Source: a virus
Length of the DNA: 32,257 nucleotides
IMG/VR virus record: IMGVR_UViG_3300044675_000655
Coordinates: 1-32,257 of that record
Direction: 5' to 3' (one strand)
Numbering within the stretch: the stretch's first letter is position 1; each line of letters starts with the position of its first letter. A program made the position numbers and the translations under genes. The notes under the pieces were generated by a model. It was not told the DNA's origin. It did no database searches and saw nothing but the letters and a program-made list of their open reading frames with translations. Shown piece after piece: positions 19,940 through 27,964 of the stretch.

Positions 19940-20389
19940 TTAAGATACTTGGAAAATATCGAGCGTATAACCAATAATTTTTTGGTAGCCTATTTGGCTT
20001 GTACCTTGCTCGATTTGTGTACGCGAAAAGGATTTGCGTAGGTTTATTAATTGCAAATCAGCTGGTAAAACTAAATTATCAATCGTCAAAGCTAACTGAA
20101 TAACGTTGCTAATTGTTTCGCTTGCTCTTTTGCCTCCAGACCCTTGCGGAAATTTGGTTATAATGCTAATCGATACGGTTGCCGCTTGTCTAATTGAGCA
20201 ATCGTTGTTAGTTGTTTCAGCTTCGTTTTGGTCGGTAATTAAAACATACGCTTGTCCACCCATAAAACTAGCTGGCGAAACAGTTGGAGGTAAAAAGGTA
20301 TCAAAAACAGGAATTGTAACGCCATCAACTATTAAAGGCGAAATTTCAGCTAAAATTGCGGTTCTTATGTTTGTAGCTATTTCTCTCAT
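19940..20389 (-). CDS. Tail terminator / tail completion protein (gpU/DUF3168-like), 149 aa
   Basis: The 149-residue protein has a helical start (REIATNIRTAILAEISPLIV) followed by strands and the KRASETISNVIQLAL helix (about 88-102). The layout and position, between the HK97 gp10-like and major tail protein genes, match the gpU-like terminator that stops tail tube growth. It overlaps the previous gene by 4 bp. The family call rests more on order than on a clear motif. Confidence 0.65.
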   Translation of the reverse strand: MREIATNIRTAILAEISPLIVDGVTIPVFDTFLPPTVSPASFMGGQAYVLITDQNEAETTNNDCSIRQAATVSISIITKFPQGSGGKRASETISNVIQLALTIDNLVLPADLQLINLRKSFSRTQIEQGTSQIGYQKIIGYTLDIFQVS

Positions 20390-20850
20390 CCTAAATCCTT
20401 GTTTATTTCTTTTTCAATTTCATCCACTAAGTTAGCCGTATTTCTTAAAAAGGCTGGCATCAAATAAGGTTGGCCAATAATTCGTCCGCGTCCGTTTCGG
20501 TAAAAACGCCTTGCAACGTCTCTAATTTCTTGCGTATATTGAGGATTTGATAAAATTTCTCGCGCGCTTAATCCCGTGCCAAATTCCAACCAAGCCTCAA
20601 TCTCAAAGTCTGGGTCGCCGCTTTGAACGCCTACGCGCCAACTTAAACCGTTATCCTCAACAACTTTGTCAATTCTTTGTTTTATTGATAATGGTAAGCC
20701 TTCCCATGTACTTGGAGCCGCTGCAATAGCTTGTCTTTCAATATCGGTCGCAACGCTTGATAAAATGTCCTTTACCGACTCAATAACAATGTCTTCTTGT
20801 TTATCGAGGTCTTTTAAAGCCGCGTCCAATCCTTTAACAACTACTGCCAT
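20386..20850 (-). CDS. HK97 gp10-like head-tail or tail component, 154 aa
   Basis: The product shows the HK97 gp10 pattern. A helical start (DAALKDLDKQEDIVIESVKD) contains the IERQAIAAAPSTWEG segment. EAWLEFGTG (about residues 85-93) is followed by a C-terminal PYLMPAFLRNTANLVDEIEK helix (about 128-147). Members join neck and tail or aid tail completion. It overlaps both neighbours by 1-4 bp in the head-tail joining set. Confidence 0.78.
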   Translation of the reverse strand: MAVVVKGLDAALKDLDKQEDIVIESVKDILSSVATDIERQAIAAAPSTWEGLPLSIKQRIDKVVEDNGLSWRVGVQSGDPDFEIEAWLEFGTGLSAREILSNPQYTQEIRDVARRFYRNGRGRIIGQPYLMPAFLRNTANLVDEIEKEINKDLG

Positions 20851-21176
20851 TAGATGCCTACCATTGTTATAACATACTCTTTGTGCTGGCGTTCGTCAAG
20901 AAGTTGAACGCCTGTAATTTTGTAATACTTTGACCGATAAAGGATTTGGTAAGCCTCAGACGGCGTAAAGCTATTGCGGTACTGGATGCCTACGCGGTAA
21001 GTGTTTGGTAACACCAAGTCGCTAGATTCGATAGCGTTGGATGCCCTTGTCTGAGTAACTGAGGCAAATGTAGTAAGCGCAGTCGAAGCCGTTGGAGTTG
21101 TTCCGCCAGCTCCATCGCCAAGGTTCTGAAAGCTAACAAACGCAACTTTCTGGTCGTATTTTCCAAAGTTTATCAT
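20850..21176 (-). CDS. Head-tail joining protein (Phage_H_T_join / gp9-like), 108 aa
   Basis: The beta-barrel-like 108-residue product has the family marks: KVAFVSFQNLGDGAGG at the N-terminus, a Thr-rich middle, and YQILYRSKYYKITGVQLLDE (about residues 77-96) before a final strand VITMVGI. It would sit at the neck between connector and tail. It overlaps both neighbours by one base in the connector cassette. Confidence 0.78.
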   Translation of the reverse strand: MINFGKYDQKVAFVSFQNLGDGAGGTTPTASTALTTFASVTQTRASNAIESSDLVLPNTYRVGIQYRNSFTPSEAYQILYRSKYYKITGVQLLDERQHKEYVITMVGI

Positions 21177-21637
21177 TATACGAAATAATCAGCTCGGTAC
21201 TTGGTTTCAGTTGTAATACTTGCCTTTTGCGCGTATTGCTCTTGGACGCTAATAATATTTTGTCTAAAGGCGAAATCCGTTGCAATTCTTCTAAGCATTG
21301 CAATTTGTAGGTCTTGGGGTAAAGGGTTAGAGTTATTAAATCCAGCCGTATAAGTGTAATTCTCAACCTCTGTTTCGTCGGTTGTCACATCCGCCACCCA
21401 AGGGCCAATTGGATAAATTCTCTCAGCTCTTTTATTATTCGTAATAACCACATTTCTTTGAACGTAAAGCATTCCGGATGCTTTTTCCGATTCTATCCTT
21501 GCCGCTGGGATTAATTCGTTTGTTATCAACGTATCCCAGTCGTTAAAATCTATTTGCATCCAAGCCTTTGCCTCTGCCAAAGTAATTGGCTCGGTTGCAA
21601 CTTGCGACGCGTAACTAATGTTTAAAGGCTTGCTCAT
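21176..21637 (-). CDS. Head-tail connector (gp6-like), 153 aa
   Basis: The ITLAEAKAWMQIDFNDWDTL start (about residues 18-37) is the classical opening of HK97 gp6-type connectors (L-x-x-A-K-x-x-L-x-I/V-D-x-x-D). A helical LITNELIPAARIESEKASGM and a later QDLQIAMLRRIATDFAFRQN segment follow. It forms the ring below the portal. The ATG is coupled by ATGA to the 46-aa gene upstream. Confidence 0.8.
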   Translation of the reverse strand: MSKPLNISYASQVATEPITLAEAKAWMQIDFNDWDTLITNELIPAARIESEKASGMLYVQRNVVITNNKRAERIYPIGPWVADVTTDETEVENYTYTAGFNNSNPLPQDLQIAMLRRIATDFAFRQNIISVQEQYAQKASITTETKYRADYFV

Positions 21638-21774
21638 TTCGTTTTAAATTCTTTTTTGTCCACCTTAATCCAAACGGCTAGACCTTTATCGACCAAGTAA
21701 GTGTTGTAGGTCTTGCCTACGCAAATAACTTCGCCTTTCTCAAAAGGTACTAAGTCCACCAATAATTTAATCAT
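21634..21774 (-). CDS. Small gene coupled to the connector, 46 aa
   Basis: An ATG at 21774 reads MIKLLVDLVPFEKGEVICVG and stops at 21634-21636 as TGA, overlapping the connector ATG. The strand-turn-strand pattern (VICVGKTYNTYLVDKGLAVW) looks like a tiny SH3-like barrel. The tight ATGA overlap and lack of other use for this 140-bp stretch support it. Function unknown; small virion or neck accessory is possible. Confidence 0.6.
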   Translation of the reverse strand: MIKLLVDLVPFEKGEVICVGKTYNTYLVDKGLAVWIKVDKKEFKTK

Positions 21775-21787
21775 AAAGATACAATTT

Positions 21788-22399
21788 TTATTTTGTCAAA
21801 TGTTTTTTATCATTCCAAGGCTCAAAGTCTTGCCAGAGTCGATATCCGTGGAAAACGTACAAAGACCGAATCAAACCTACCTTTAAACCTAACTCCTTTA
21901 CTCGCATCGAAAACAGAGAATCAAAGGCCAAACTATTTTCGACAAACCTAATTTTTTTCCAAGTCTTGTATTTGAAAGCCATAAAGAAGCCAGCTATATA
22001 CTGGCTAATCTCTTCTATGCCTTCGCCTTGGTAAGCCATTGCGATTTCGTAATGCCTACGCACGTTTAAATCGTAACTAAACTCGTTTTTATGCAGTTGA
22101 TGTTTTGACCTTAGCCGATTCGTATAACATCCAACCAATCCAAATTTATCTCCATCTAAAGCCAAAGCATCGTGAACTCGCTTGCCCCAGTCTCCAGTTA
22201 GATACAGAATGTCGCCGTCTTGCATTACAATCCAATCGTCATCTTCAGCGTTTAGGCTACTCAAATACTCGTTATAGGCTTTGCCAATATTTTTATTTAA
22301 GTCGAACGGATTCGAGTAAAATATCTTTAAAGATTCAGCCACGTCTTTTCCTCGTAAAAGTTCAAATTCTTGTTTGAAGACGGATAACCAAATAGGCAT
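21788..22399 (-). CDS. GT-A-type glycosyltransferase-like protein, about 203 aa
   Basis: Residues about 25-70 (KIFYSNPFDLNKNIGKAYNE, then DDDWIVMQDGDILYLT) match the start of a GT-A (family 2-like) domain, with a D-x-D-like QDGDILY site. Residues 85-195 (LVGCYTNRL, IAGFFMAFKYKTW, FDSLFSMRVKELGLKVGLI, VFHGYRLW) continue the fold. The ATG at 22399 lies 73 bp inside the preceding gene. A GTG at 22342 with nearby purines gives a shorter protein starting just before the GT core and may be the true start. It probably transfers sugars to phage virion or host-related targets, as one of three co-located surface-modification genes. Confidence 0.72.
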   Translation of the reverse strand: MPIWLSVFKQEFELLRGKDVAESLKIFYSNPFDLNKNIGKAYNEYLSSLNAEDDDWIVMQDGDILYLTGDWGKRVHDALALDGDKFGLVGCYTNRLRSKHQLHKNEFSYDLNVRRHYEIAMAYQGEGIEEISQYIAGFFMAFKYKTWKKIRFVENSLAFDSLFSMRVKELGLKVGLIRSLYVFHGYRLWQDFEPWNDKKHLTK

Positions 22400-22968
22400 T
22401 CGCTTTGATTTGCAATTATACTTGGAAAGCGTTCTGTTAAATATCTATCCATCTGGTAATCCTTTATCCTAGCTTTTACTTTTTCGGTATTGAACCAGTA
22501 GAAAGAGCCAGAGTAATGAAAGTCTTGTGGAACGTATGGAGGGCAAGGCAAAAGCTTACCACAAACCCCAGAAAATAGCTTATTAGAAAGGTCTGGAATC
22601 GTTTCCAAGTTGCCTTTATAGCTATGCTCAATCCAAAGGTCTAAGCCTCGCCAAATAGGTCTAGAAACTCCTTTGCAATGAGCGTAAAACGTTATCCCAT
22701 CTTTGACGCGTTTAATTGAATCGATAAAATGCACCGACTCACCCAAAACGCGATTATTTTCCACAAGCTCAATTTGGCAGTCGCTTGGTAAAAGCGATTT
22801 TAAAGGCTCTAGGAAGGCTCTTCCGTCAATTGCGACCTTTACCACCTTTTTGCCGTCAAAGAGGCTCCAGTACTTGTTTAATAGCTTTAAATTGAGCCTG
22901 TGGTAATGGGTTATTTTACCGCCGTAGTAAATGAAGTAAATTAGATTCTTTGGAACGTTAACGCCCAT
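22327..22968 (-). CDS. Glycosyltransferase-like protein, 213 aa
   Basis: The product opens MGVNVPKNLIYFIYYGGKIT and has a Rossmann-like core (VVKVAIDGRAFLEPL). Next come YAHCKGVSRPIW (about residues 95-106), WIEHSYKGNLETI, and DFHYSGSFYWFNTEKV (about 149-164), an arrangement of small polysaccharide glycosyltransferases. It overlaps the methyltransferase by 28 bp and the next glycosyltransferase by 73 bp or less, so the three are one expression block. I see no membrane helix. A role in sugar decoration of capsid or tail is inferred; the donor and acceptor are unknown. Confidence 0.62.
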   Translation of the reverse strand: MGVNVPKNLIYFIYYGGKITHYHRLNLKLLNKYWSLFDGKKVVKVAIDGRAFLEPLKSLLPSDCQIELVENNRVLGESVHFIDSIKRVKDGITFYAHCKGVSRPIWRGLDLWIEHSYKGNLETIPDLSNKLFSGVCGKLLPCPPYVPQDFHYSGSFYWFNTEKVKARIKDYQMDRYLTERFPSIIANQSECLFGYPSSNKNLNFYEEKTWLNL

Positions 22969-23474
22969 AAAGTTGGAGTTTTTGGTTGCTCTATTAAATT
23001 AAATCCAAAGCCTTTAAACATATCAATCCATTCATTTTCGCTTTTAATATTTATGTGGCCCCAATCTTCGTCAAACTCTGTTTTGTTTGGAGTTGAGGAA
23101 AACAAAATAACGCGTGGTTTTACGGCCTCTAGAGCCTTTGAAATCTCTTGGTCGGTCATATGTTCAGCCACCTCAATCCATAGCATTAAATCGGCTTCTT
23201 TTGGCTTTTGGTAAACCTTTAGCAAAGGGTAATTTTCTTTGCAATAATCTCGATGCGATTTAAATATGTCTTGCCCAATAATGTTAAAACCTTCTTGTCT
23301 TAAAACCTCGGCATAAACCCCAGTCCCACAACCAAAGTCTAAAACGCTTTCTGGGTTAAACTTCTTGCAGTATTCTGCGACTTCTTTTGCCAAGCCAACA
23401 AAGTCGGCGTTATTCATTGTAAGGTTTAGGCTTTCAATCTCAGCCTTTAAAAACTCGTTTTCTGTAATTTTCAT
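22941..23474 (-). CDS. SAM-dependent methyltransferase, class I, 177 aa
   Basis: A Rossmann methyltransferase with motif I ESVLDFGCGTGVYAE (about residues 42-56), a GQDIFKSHRDYC acidic end of strand 2 (about 66-77), and motif II-like ADLMLWIEVAEHM (about 94-106). It lacks the NPPY or PCQ motifs of DNA methyltransferases, so small-molecule or sugar methylation is more likely. It is translated just before two glycosyltransferase-like genes, so a methylated sugar modification is the best guess. Confidence 0.8.
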   Translation of the reverse strand: MKITENEFLKAEIESLNLTMNNADFVGLAKEVAEYCKKFNPESVLDFGCGTGVYAEVLRQEGFNIIGQDIFKSHRDYCKENYPLLKVYQKPKEADLMLWIEVAEHMTDQEISKALEAVKPRVILFSSTPNKTEFDEDWGHINIKSENEWIDMFKGFGFNLIEQPKTPTLWALTFQRI

Positions 23475-23477
23475 ATT

Positions 23478-23654
23478 TTAGATTTCACCACACGTTTTAC
23501 AATTCTTTTTAAAGTACATAGGGCATTCCGTTCCATCTTGGTTGCTTGGCTCTTTAGTAAAGTAAGCTTGCATTTCTCCCGGCTTGGTTAAATACCGCTC
23601 GCAACTCATTTTGAGTTTGCATCTTTGCGGCTTGCATAAAGTAAAATCGGCCAT
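23478..23654 (-). CDS. Cys-rich small protein, possible zinc-binding, 58 aa
   Basis: An ATG at 23654 reads MADFTLCKPQRCKLKMSCER and ends CKTCGEI at 23478. It has six Cys (residues 7, 12, 18, 44, 52, 55), arranged as two C-x4/5-C pairs and a final C-x2-C, a spacing that could bind one or two zinc ions. It ends three bases before the methyltransferase start, so it leads the modification block. It is similar in style to small phage zinc peptides with unknown function. An imperfect -7 box TACATTTA (23667-23674) lies upstream; otherwise it may depend on read-through of the capsid terminator. Confidence 0.62.
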   Translation of the reverse strand: MADFTLCKPQRCKLKMSCERYLTKPGEMQAYFTKEPSNQDGTECPMYFKKNCKTCGEI

Positions 23655-23713
23655 CGTTTTTTTCTTTAAATGTAATAATATTTTTAATGTTTTTGATTTT
23701 CAAGTGATTGTAT

Positions 23714-23739
23714 AAAAAAAGGCGGGAAAAATTCCCGCC
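23714..23739 (-). terminator. Strong terminator after the capsid gene
   Basis: Minus-strand GGCGGGAA-TTT-TTCCCGCC is a perfect 8-bp GC-rich stem followed by TTTTTTT (23714-23720). The other side is also T-rich, so it may work in both directions. It closes the short protease-capsid transcript and insulates the methyltransferase/glycosyltransferase block. Confidence 0.92.
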
Positions 23740-23769
23740 CTTTTTACCATTTAAAACACCTATGAAAGA

Positions 23770-25041
23770 TTAGGTAGTTTCAAGCAAACTTTTCGCAGCT
23801 GCGAAAGTTCCTTTAACCAATACTGGAGTATCGTTAGCAGAGATGAATTGAACCAAACGCTGCTCGATACGAACTGTCTTCAAGTTGTCGATGAAATCGT
23901 CTCCGCTGTCTCCGATAGCTACTTGCAAACCGCTTCTCAAACGTACGTTGATAACTGAAAGGTCACCACCAATGAAATCGGCTGCGGTTCCAGTCAAAGC
24001 GTTAGTTGGGATAATCTGAACACCCCAAGCGTTAATTCCACCATTTGCGTTGAAAGTAACGCCAGCTGGTAGGATATATTGCTTGTCGTTGTCCTTCTCA
24101 GAAAGCATAACATGGTAAGCGCCAGTCTCAACGAATACGCCGTTAGCGGTTCCGTTAGCAGCTTTAACCTGTGCAATGATTCCGTGAATTACGTCCCAGT
24201 TAGTTGCGCTTTCAACTTTTCCAGCCATAGTTGCGCCGGTGAAAGTAGTTGACTTAGAAAGCAAACCAGCAAGTTGAGGAGATGTACCGTTACCAGTAAA
24301 CAATTGGTTTTCAATTACAGTCTCAACGCGCTTAACGCCGTTAGTTTGGATGTAAGAAGCCAAGTAAGCTGCATCCTCAAGCATTTCCATAGAAACCTTC
24401 ATGTGAACGCCAATCTTCTCAACTTTAGCTCTCTGCTCTTTGTATTGTACGTCGATTTGAGTTTTCTCAACACCTTCGCCAATCATTACTGGAGTACCGT
24501 CTTGGTTGTATTCTTCAACCCAAACTGCATACTGAGTTCCGATAGCTCCAACAGATACGTTAGAAAGGTAAACAAGTAGTCTCTGGCGGATTGGGGAAAC
24601 AACACCGGTAAACTCAGAAATAGTTACTTGAGAAGAGGAAGCAACGTTGGCAATAGTTGAAGCCAAAGTGATTGTTCCAACTGCTTTCTCGCTGATTTCG
24701 AATACCAAAGGAGCCTTCAAACGAGCGTTAGGCTCGGACTTCAATCTTTCGATTTCTGCGCGTACTGGCTCGTAAGCCTTCATAAATGCGCTTTTGAAAT
24801 CTTCAGCGCTTACTTCTTTCTCAACTGCATTTTTCTGCAATGCGATGTCAAGCTTGTCAAGTTGCTTTTGCATTTCTGCCGCATCTTCCTTGCTCATTAC
24901 TTTGTCAAATGATTTCAACAAAGATTCTGCCTTTTCGAAAGCCTCATTGGCTTTTACTTCGGCGTTGCTAGCTTTTGCCTTTAGAGCTTCGCCAGCTTCT
25001 GCGATTACCGCTTTAACGGCATCCAAAGTTAGATTTTCCAT
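23770..25041 (-). CDS. Major capsid protein, HK97 fold, 423 aa
   Basis: Residues 1-108 are a helical, charged scaffold (delta) domain rich in coiled-coil A/E/K patterns, as expected to be cut off by the prohead protease. The mature part has the HK97-fold marks: an E-loop-like FTGVVSPIRQRLLVYLSNV (about residues 142-160) and ESATNWDVIHGIIAQVKA. A P-domain EKIGVHMKVSMEMLEDAAYL segment follows. The C-terminus (RIEQRLVQFISANDTPVLVK) is the conserved A-domain strand. It builds the T=7-like icosahedral shell; T number is family knowledge, not read here. It is coupled to the protease by a 13-bp overlap. Confidence 0.92.
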   Translation of the reverse strand: MENLTLDAVKAVIAEAGEALKAKASNAEVKANEAFEKAESLLKSFDKVMSKEDAAEMQKQLDKLDIALQKNAVEKEVSAEDFKSAFMKAYEPVRAEIERLKSEPNARLKAPLVFEISEKAVGTITLASTIANVASSSQVTISEFTGVVSPIRQRLLVYLSNVSVGAIGTQYAVWVEEYNQDGTPVMIGEGVEKTQIDVQYKEQRAKVEKIGVHMKVSMEMLEDAAYLASYIQTNGVKRVETVIENQLFTGNGTSPQLAGLLSKSTTFTGATMAGKVESATNWDVIHGIIAQVKAANGTANGVFVETGAYHVMLSEKDNDKQYILPAGVTFNANGGINAWGVQIIPTNALTGTAADFIGGDLSVINVRLRSGLQVAIGDSGDDFIDNLKTVRIEQRLVQFISANDTPVLVKGTFAAAKSLLETT

Positions 25042-25712
25042 GATTCAAATTGTTTTTTAAGTTCGTTTATAGTTAGGGAATCAACTTGAACGGCTTCCTT
25101 TTCTACCAAAGTAGTGGCAACTGGCTTCAATATGTCCAAAAGTGATTTAAGTTGATTTTCTAATTTCTCAAGTGTTGCGTCCGTAGCGTCTGAGGTCTTT
25201 ACAAACTTCTCAAGTTTTGCAAGGTATTCAAATGCTGCGGCTTCGCTTTTAAGGTCAATAAAGGTTGTCTCTGGGTTAGCGCCTAAGAATTGCACCGCGC
25301 TACCTTCGTACATCATAACTTCCTTAATTTTATTTGCCTTCGCTTGGTCGTCGTACATTTCCTTAATTGTACGGAATCCAAACGAATGCTGGTTAATCAA
25401 TTCCGATTCAATCATTTTCTGAAAGTCCTGACCAGCCGCGTGGCTACCAATTTTCGCCTCGTATCTCAAACCTTTCTGGTCTTCGTAAAGATTGGTGATT
25501 TTTGCGACTACTTTATTTTTGTCGTGGTCAAGTAAATACTTAATCAATTGCTTTCCAGATGGTCCGCGCTCCATTACCGTCTTGCTAAACGCTCCGGGTT
25601 CGATTACGTCTCCATCTAAATCCTTGTTACCGAAAACGGCAAAATAGCCAGAAACAATGCCTTGTTTCATATCGCTATCCGCAAATCCTTGATTAAGTCC
25701 CTTTAATAACAT
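25029..25712 (-). CDS. Prohead protease, HK97 family (S78/U35), 227 aa
   Basis: The product has the protease marks: SGYFAVFGNKDLDGDVIEPG (residues 21-40), KYLLDHDKNKVV with candidate catalytic H63, and NQHSFGFRT with S110 as the Ser nucleophile. It cleaves scaffold and itself during maturation. The C-terminal tail (TLEKLENQLKSLLDILKPVA) is helical and may act as an internal scaffold. It begins at a late promoter, just before the capsid gene it processes. Confidence 0.9.
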   Translation of the reverse strand: MLLKGLNQGFADSDMKQGIVSGYFAVFGNKDLDGDVIEPGAFSKTVMERGPSGKQLIKYLLDHDKNKVVAKITNLYEDQKGLRYEAKIGSHAAGQDFQKMIESELINQHSFGFRTIKEMYDDQAKANKIKEVMMYEGSAVQFLGANPETTFIDLKSEAAAFEYLAKLEKFVKTSDATDATLEKLENQLKSLLDILKPVATTLVEKEAVQVDSLTINELKKQFESWKI

Positions 25713-25717
25713 AGTTT

Positions 25718-25762
25718 ATTCGTTTAAGCAAATATACAAATAAAAAAAATTAGGAAACAAAA
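25718..25762 (-). promoter_or_regulatory. Late promoter of protease and capsid genes
   Basis: The -7 box TATATTTG (25729-25736) is followed by CTTAAACGAATAAAC before the ATG at 25712. A TTTTG -33-like element sits 21 bp further upstream (25758-25762). It shares the AAACGAATA extension with two other late promoters. The unit ends at the terminator near 23714. Confidence 0.7.
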
Positions 25763-25765
25763 GGG

Positions 25766-26533
25766 TTAAATCCCAAAGGCATCTGGGAAGTTTCTGCGAG
25801 CGTAACTTTCGGAAACGTAAACCACAACACAACTACAATTAACCGTTTGAGCCGCTCCGCCATTTATATCGCCGGGTTTATCCATTAATACTTGGACTCC
25901 TTTAGTTGTAAATAGAAAAAACGAACTTGCTGGAATTGGTTTGTCTTGCGCTTGGATGTGTTGTAAACGTGGCTCTTTAGCTCCGCCATGTATCCATATT
26001 TTCCAAAGTGTTACGCCTGTTTGGTTTGCCCAATCTTGTGCGCTTTTCTTTTTGCCTTCGTTAAACGCTCTAGTCGATTCCGTTCTAGCTATTGCTCGCG
26101 CTCGTTTAATGTCTGGGATTTGTTCTAATAATAATTGCTCAATCTGAAAAGGATTTAATCCTTGCTCAATTCCATCCGCAATTATTTGTTTAATCTTGTT
26201 ATTGGTGTTGGTATTAACGTCAAAAATTAGCTGGCTCAAGTTTTGTAAAACCCAATCCTTAATCCAAGCAATCCAAGTATTTAAAAAGAAATCGTCTGGA
26301 ACAAAAGCCTTTTCTCGGTTGTCTTGGCGAATGCGATTAAACTCTTTTCTCGCTGAGTCAACAAAGACGGCGGTATAAAAATCAATGTAAGCCTTTTGCA
26401 TAGGCAAAGGCGACGGATTAGGAACCGCTTGCAACTTTAACGCCTCAGTAAATATTTTTACCCCAAGGCGTTCGTATCTCTTTAAATCAGCTTGCGCCGA
26501 CCTTCTAACCTTGGAATAATTAATAAGCCTCAT
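25766..26533 (-). CDS. Mu gpF-like / SPP1 gp7-like head morphogenesis protein, 255 aa
   Basis: The Phage_Mu_F signature is visible: IPDIKRARAIARTESTRAFN (about residues 141-160), followed by WIHGGAKEPRLQHIQA and, near the C-terminus, GGAAQTVNCSCVVVYV (about 222-237). It binds the portal and is packaged as a minor head protein. It follows the portal gene after three bases and shares its transcript. No ADP-ribosyltransferase or toxin domain is fused. Confidence 0.87.
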   Translation of the reverse strand: MRLINYSKVRRSAQADLKRYERLGVKIFTEALKLQAVPNPSPLPMQKAYIDFYTAVFVDSARKEFNRIRQDNREKAFVPDDFFLNTWIAWIKDWVLQNLSQLIFDVNTNTNNKIKQIIADGIEQGLNPFQIEQLLLEQIPDIKRARAIARTESTRAFNEGKKKSAQDWANQTGVTLWKIWIHGGAKEPRLQHIQAQDKPIPASSFFLFTTKGVQVLMDKPGDINGGAAQTVNCSCVVVYVSESYARRNFPDAFGI

Positions 26534-26536
26534 TTT

Positions 26537-27919
26537 TTACGCTTGAAAATCGCTAAAATCCGTTGTTGCATTGCCTAAAGCTTCCTCGCTTGGAATTACG
26601 TTGCTAGGAATCCAATGCACGTCCATTGCTGGGTCTTCGCTTGCGTGCCAGTTCAATAAGCTTCGTACTTCGTTTCCAGTAAAGTACGGCGATTTACCGT
26701 ACGTTTCGAGAATAACTTGAACGTCTGGTTGTAACTCAGAATAGCTAGAAATGTCGAAATCAATAACGTAATCCATGCCATAAGACCTACCAATCCACTC
26801 AGTAAATTTTTCCTCAATCATTTGGAGTTGCGGCATTAAAACGTCGGTAACCAAAGCCTTTTGCGCGTGTTCTAGATTGGCAAAGGTAGCGTTGGAGCTG
26901 AACAAAACCGGGTTAACTCCCCAAAGACCACAAAGCGTCTGCAAGTCCATATTCTGGGAATTAATAATATCCATTGCAACAGGAGACAAACCGATTGCAT
27001 CGTAACGCAAAGGAATTGAAGAGGCAACGATTTTATTAATGTTTTTACTTCCGTTAATTCTTTCGTCAATTCTTTCGTCCATCTTAGCTCTTTGCTCAGG
27101 ACTTGGCCAAAACTCTGGATTAGGAACGTTAGGCGAAATTATACCTTTTGCGCCGCCATTCTGGAAAGTCTTTTGCTTTGCCTCTGTCGCTTCGTTGTTA
27201 GCTTGCAAAGTTTTAATACCAGCCAAAAGCGGAGGCATTCCGCGAAGTTGTGCGCCGTTCAAATCCCAAGTTAAATTGGTAGTTTTTAGATGCAATACTT
27301 GGTCGGCTGGAATCTCAATGTTTTGGTCTCCAATAATCAATTTATAGCCGCGTACTGGCTCGAATAGGTTGCCAGCAACTATTTCCACATAGTTGGACGG
27401 CATAACGTACATTTCTTGGATTTTGCCCTTATTTAGGCCCTCAGTCGGTTGGAAACCGTAAACGAATATTTCGCCGCTAGTATTGTACCAAGTAAGCATA
27501 TTATCAAGAAACTCCGCCCAAGTTTGCATCGGATTCGGATTCTTAATAAGCTGGCTAACTGGGTCTGAATAGGTAACGTCTTCTAATTCTTTTTTACGCA
27601 TTGCAATAGACTGCAATCGGTTTAATTCCTTAGTTGTGTATTTGGCTCCTCTGTATCTTTTGCTTGCCTCGGTTTCTTTATAAACGTAAGTTGGGCATTG
27701 CTTACCTTTCTCGGCTATTTTGCGAATGATTGAGTAAACCAGCGCGTTGCCTTTGTAACCTTGGTCGATAAATGTTTGTTGGTTAGCGTCGTACCAAACA
27801 ACAAGCGTTGAGGCCGTAAATTGGCCATATAGGATTTGATTGAGTAGGTTTGCATTTGGTTCCTGTGGCGTGGAAATGACCGCTGGATTAATGTACGACC
27901 TTAGAGCCTTTAATAGCAT
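26537..27919 (-). CDS. Portal protein, HK97 family, 460 aa
   Basis: The 460-residue protein begins MLLKALRSYINPAV and carries the portal core: YSIIRKIAEKG and a conserved NPMQTWAEFLDNMLTWYNTS (about residues 129-148). Then come VLHLKTTNLTWDL and the long WPSPEQRAKMDERIDERING stem (about 268-287). The C-terminus is Glu/Asp rich. It forms the ring through which DNA enters and leaves. It has its own late promoter 17 bases before the ATG. Confidence 0.9.
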   Translation of the reverse strand: MLLKALRSYINPAVISTPQEPNANLLNQILYGQFTASTLVVWYDANQQTFIDQGYKGNALVYSIIRKIAEKGKQCPTYVYKETEASKRYRGAKYTTKELNRLQSIAMRKKELEDVTYSDPVSQLIKNPNPMQTWAEFLDNMLTWYNTSGEIFVYGFQPTEGLNKGKIQEMYVMPSNYVEIVAGNLFEPVRGYKLIIGDQNIEIPADQVLHLKTTNLTWDLNGAQLRGMPPLLAGIKTLQANNEATEAKQKTFQNGGAKGIISPNVPNPEFWPSPEQRAKMDERIDERINGSKNINKIVASSIPLRYDAIGLSPVAMDIINSQNMDLQTLCGLWGVNPVLFSSNATFANLEHAQKALVTDVLMPQLQMIEEKFTEWIGRSYGMDYVIDFDISSYSELQPDVQVILETYGKSPYFTGNEVRSLLNWHASEDPAMDVHWIPSNVIPSEEALGNATTDFSDFQA

Positions 27920-27923
27920 AGCA

Positions 27924-27964
27924 TATTCGTTTTAACAAATATACATTAAATATTTTTTTCAAAA
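27924..27964 (-). promoter_or_regulatory. Late promoter of the portal gene
   Basis: The -7 box TATATTTG (27936-27943) is followed by TTAAAACGAATATGC and the ATG at 27919. A TTTTG element lies 16 bp upstream (27960-27964), inside the end of the two-TM peptide gene. It is nearly identical to the major-tail promoter over 20 bases. Confidence 0.72.

Noticed and set aside
23751-23770. Plus-strand start with AAACACCTATGAAA next to the capsid terminator
   Set aside because: The frame has only three codons before TAG and lies over the end of the capsid gene. It is probably chance, though the 14-base match to the start at 5679 was noted.
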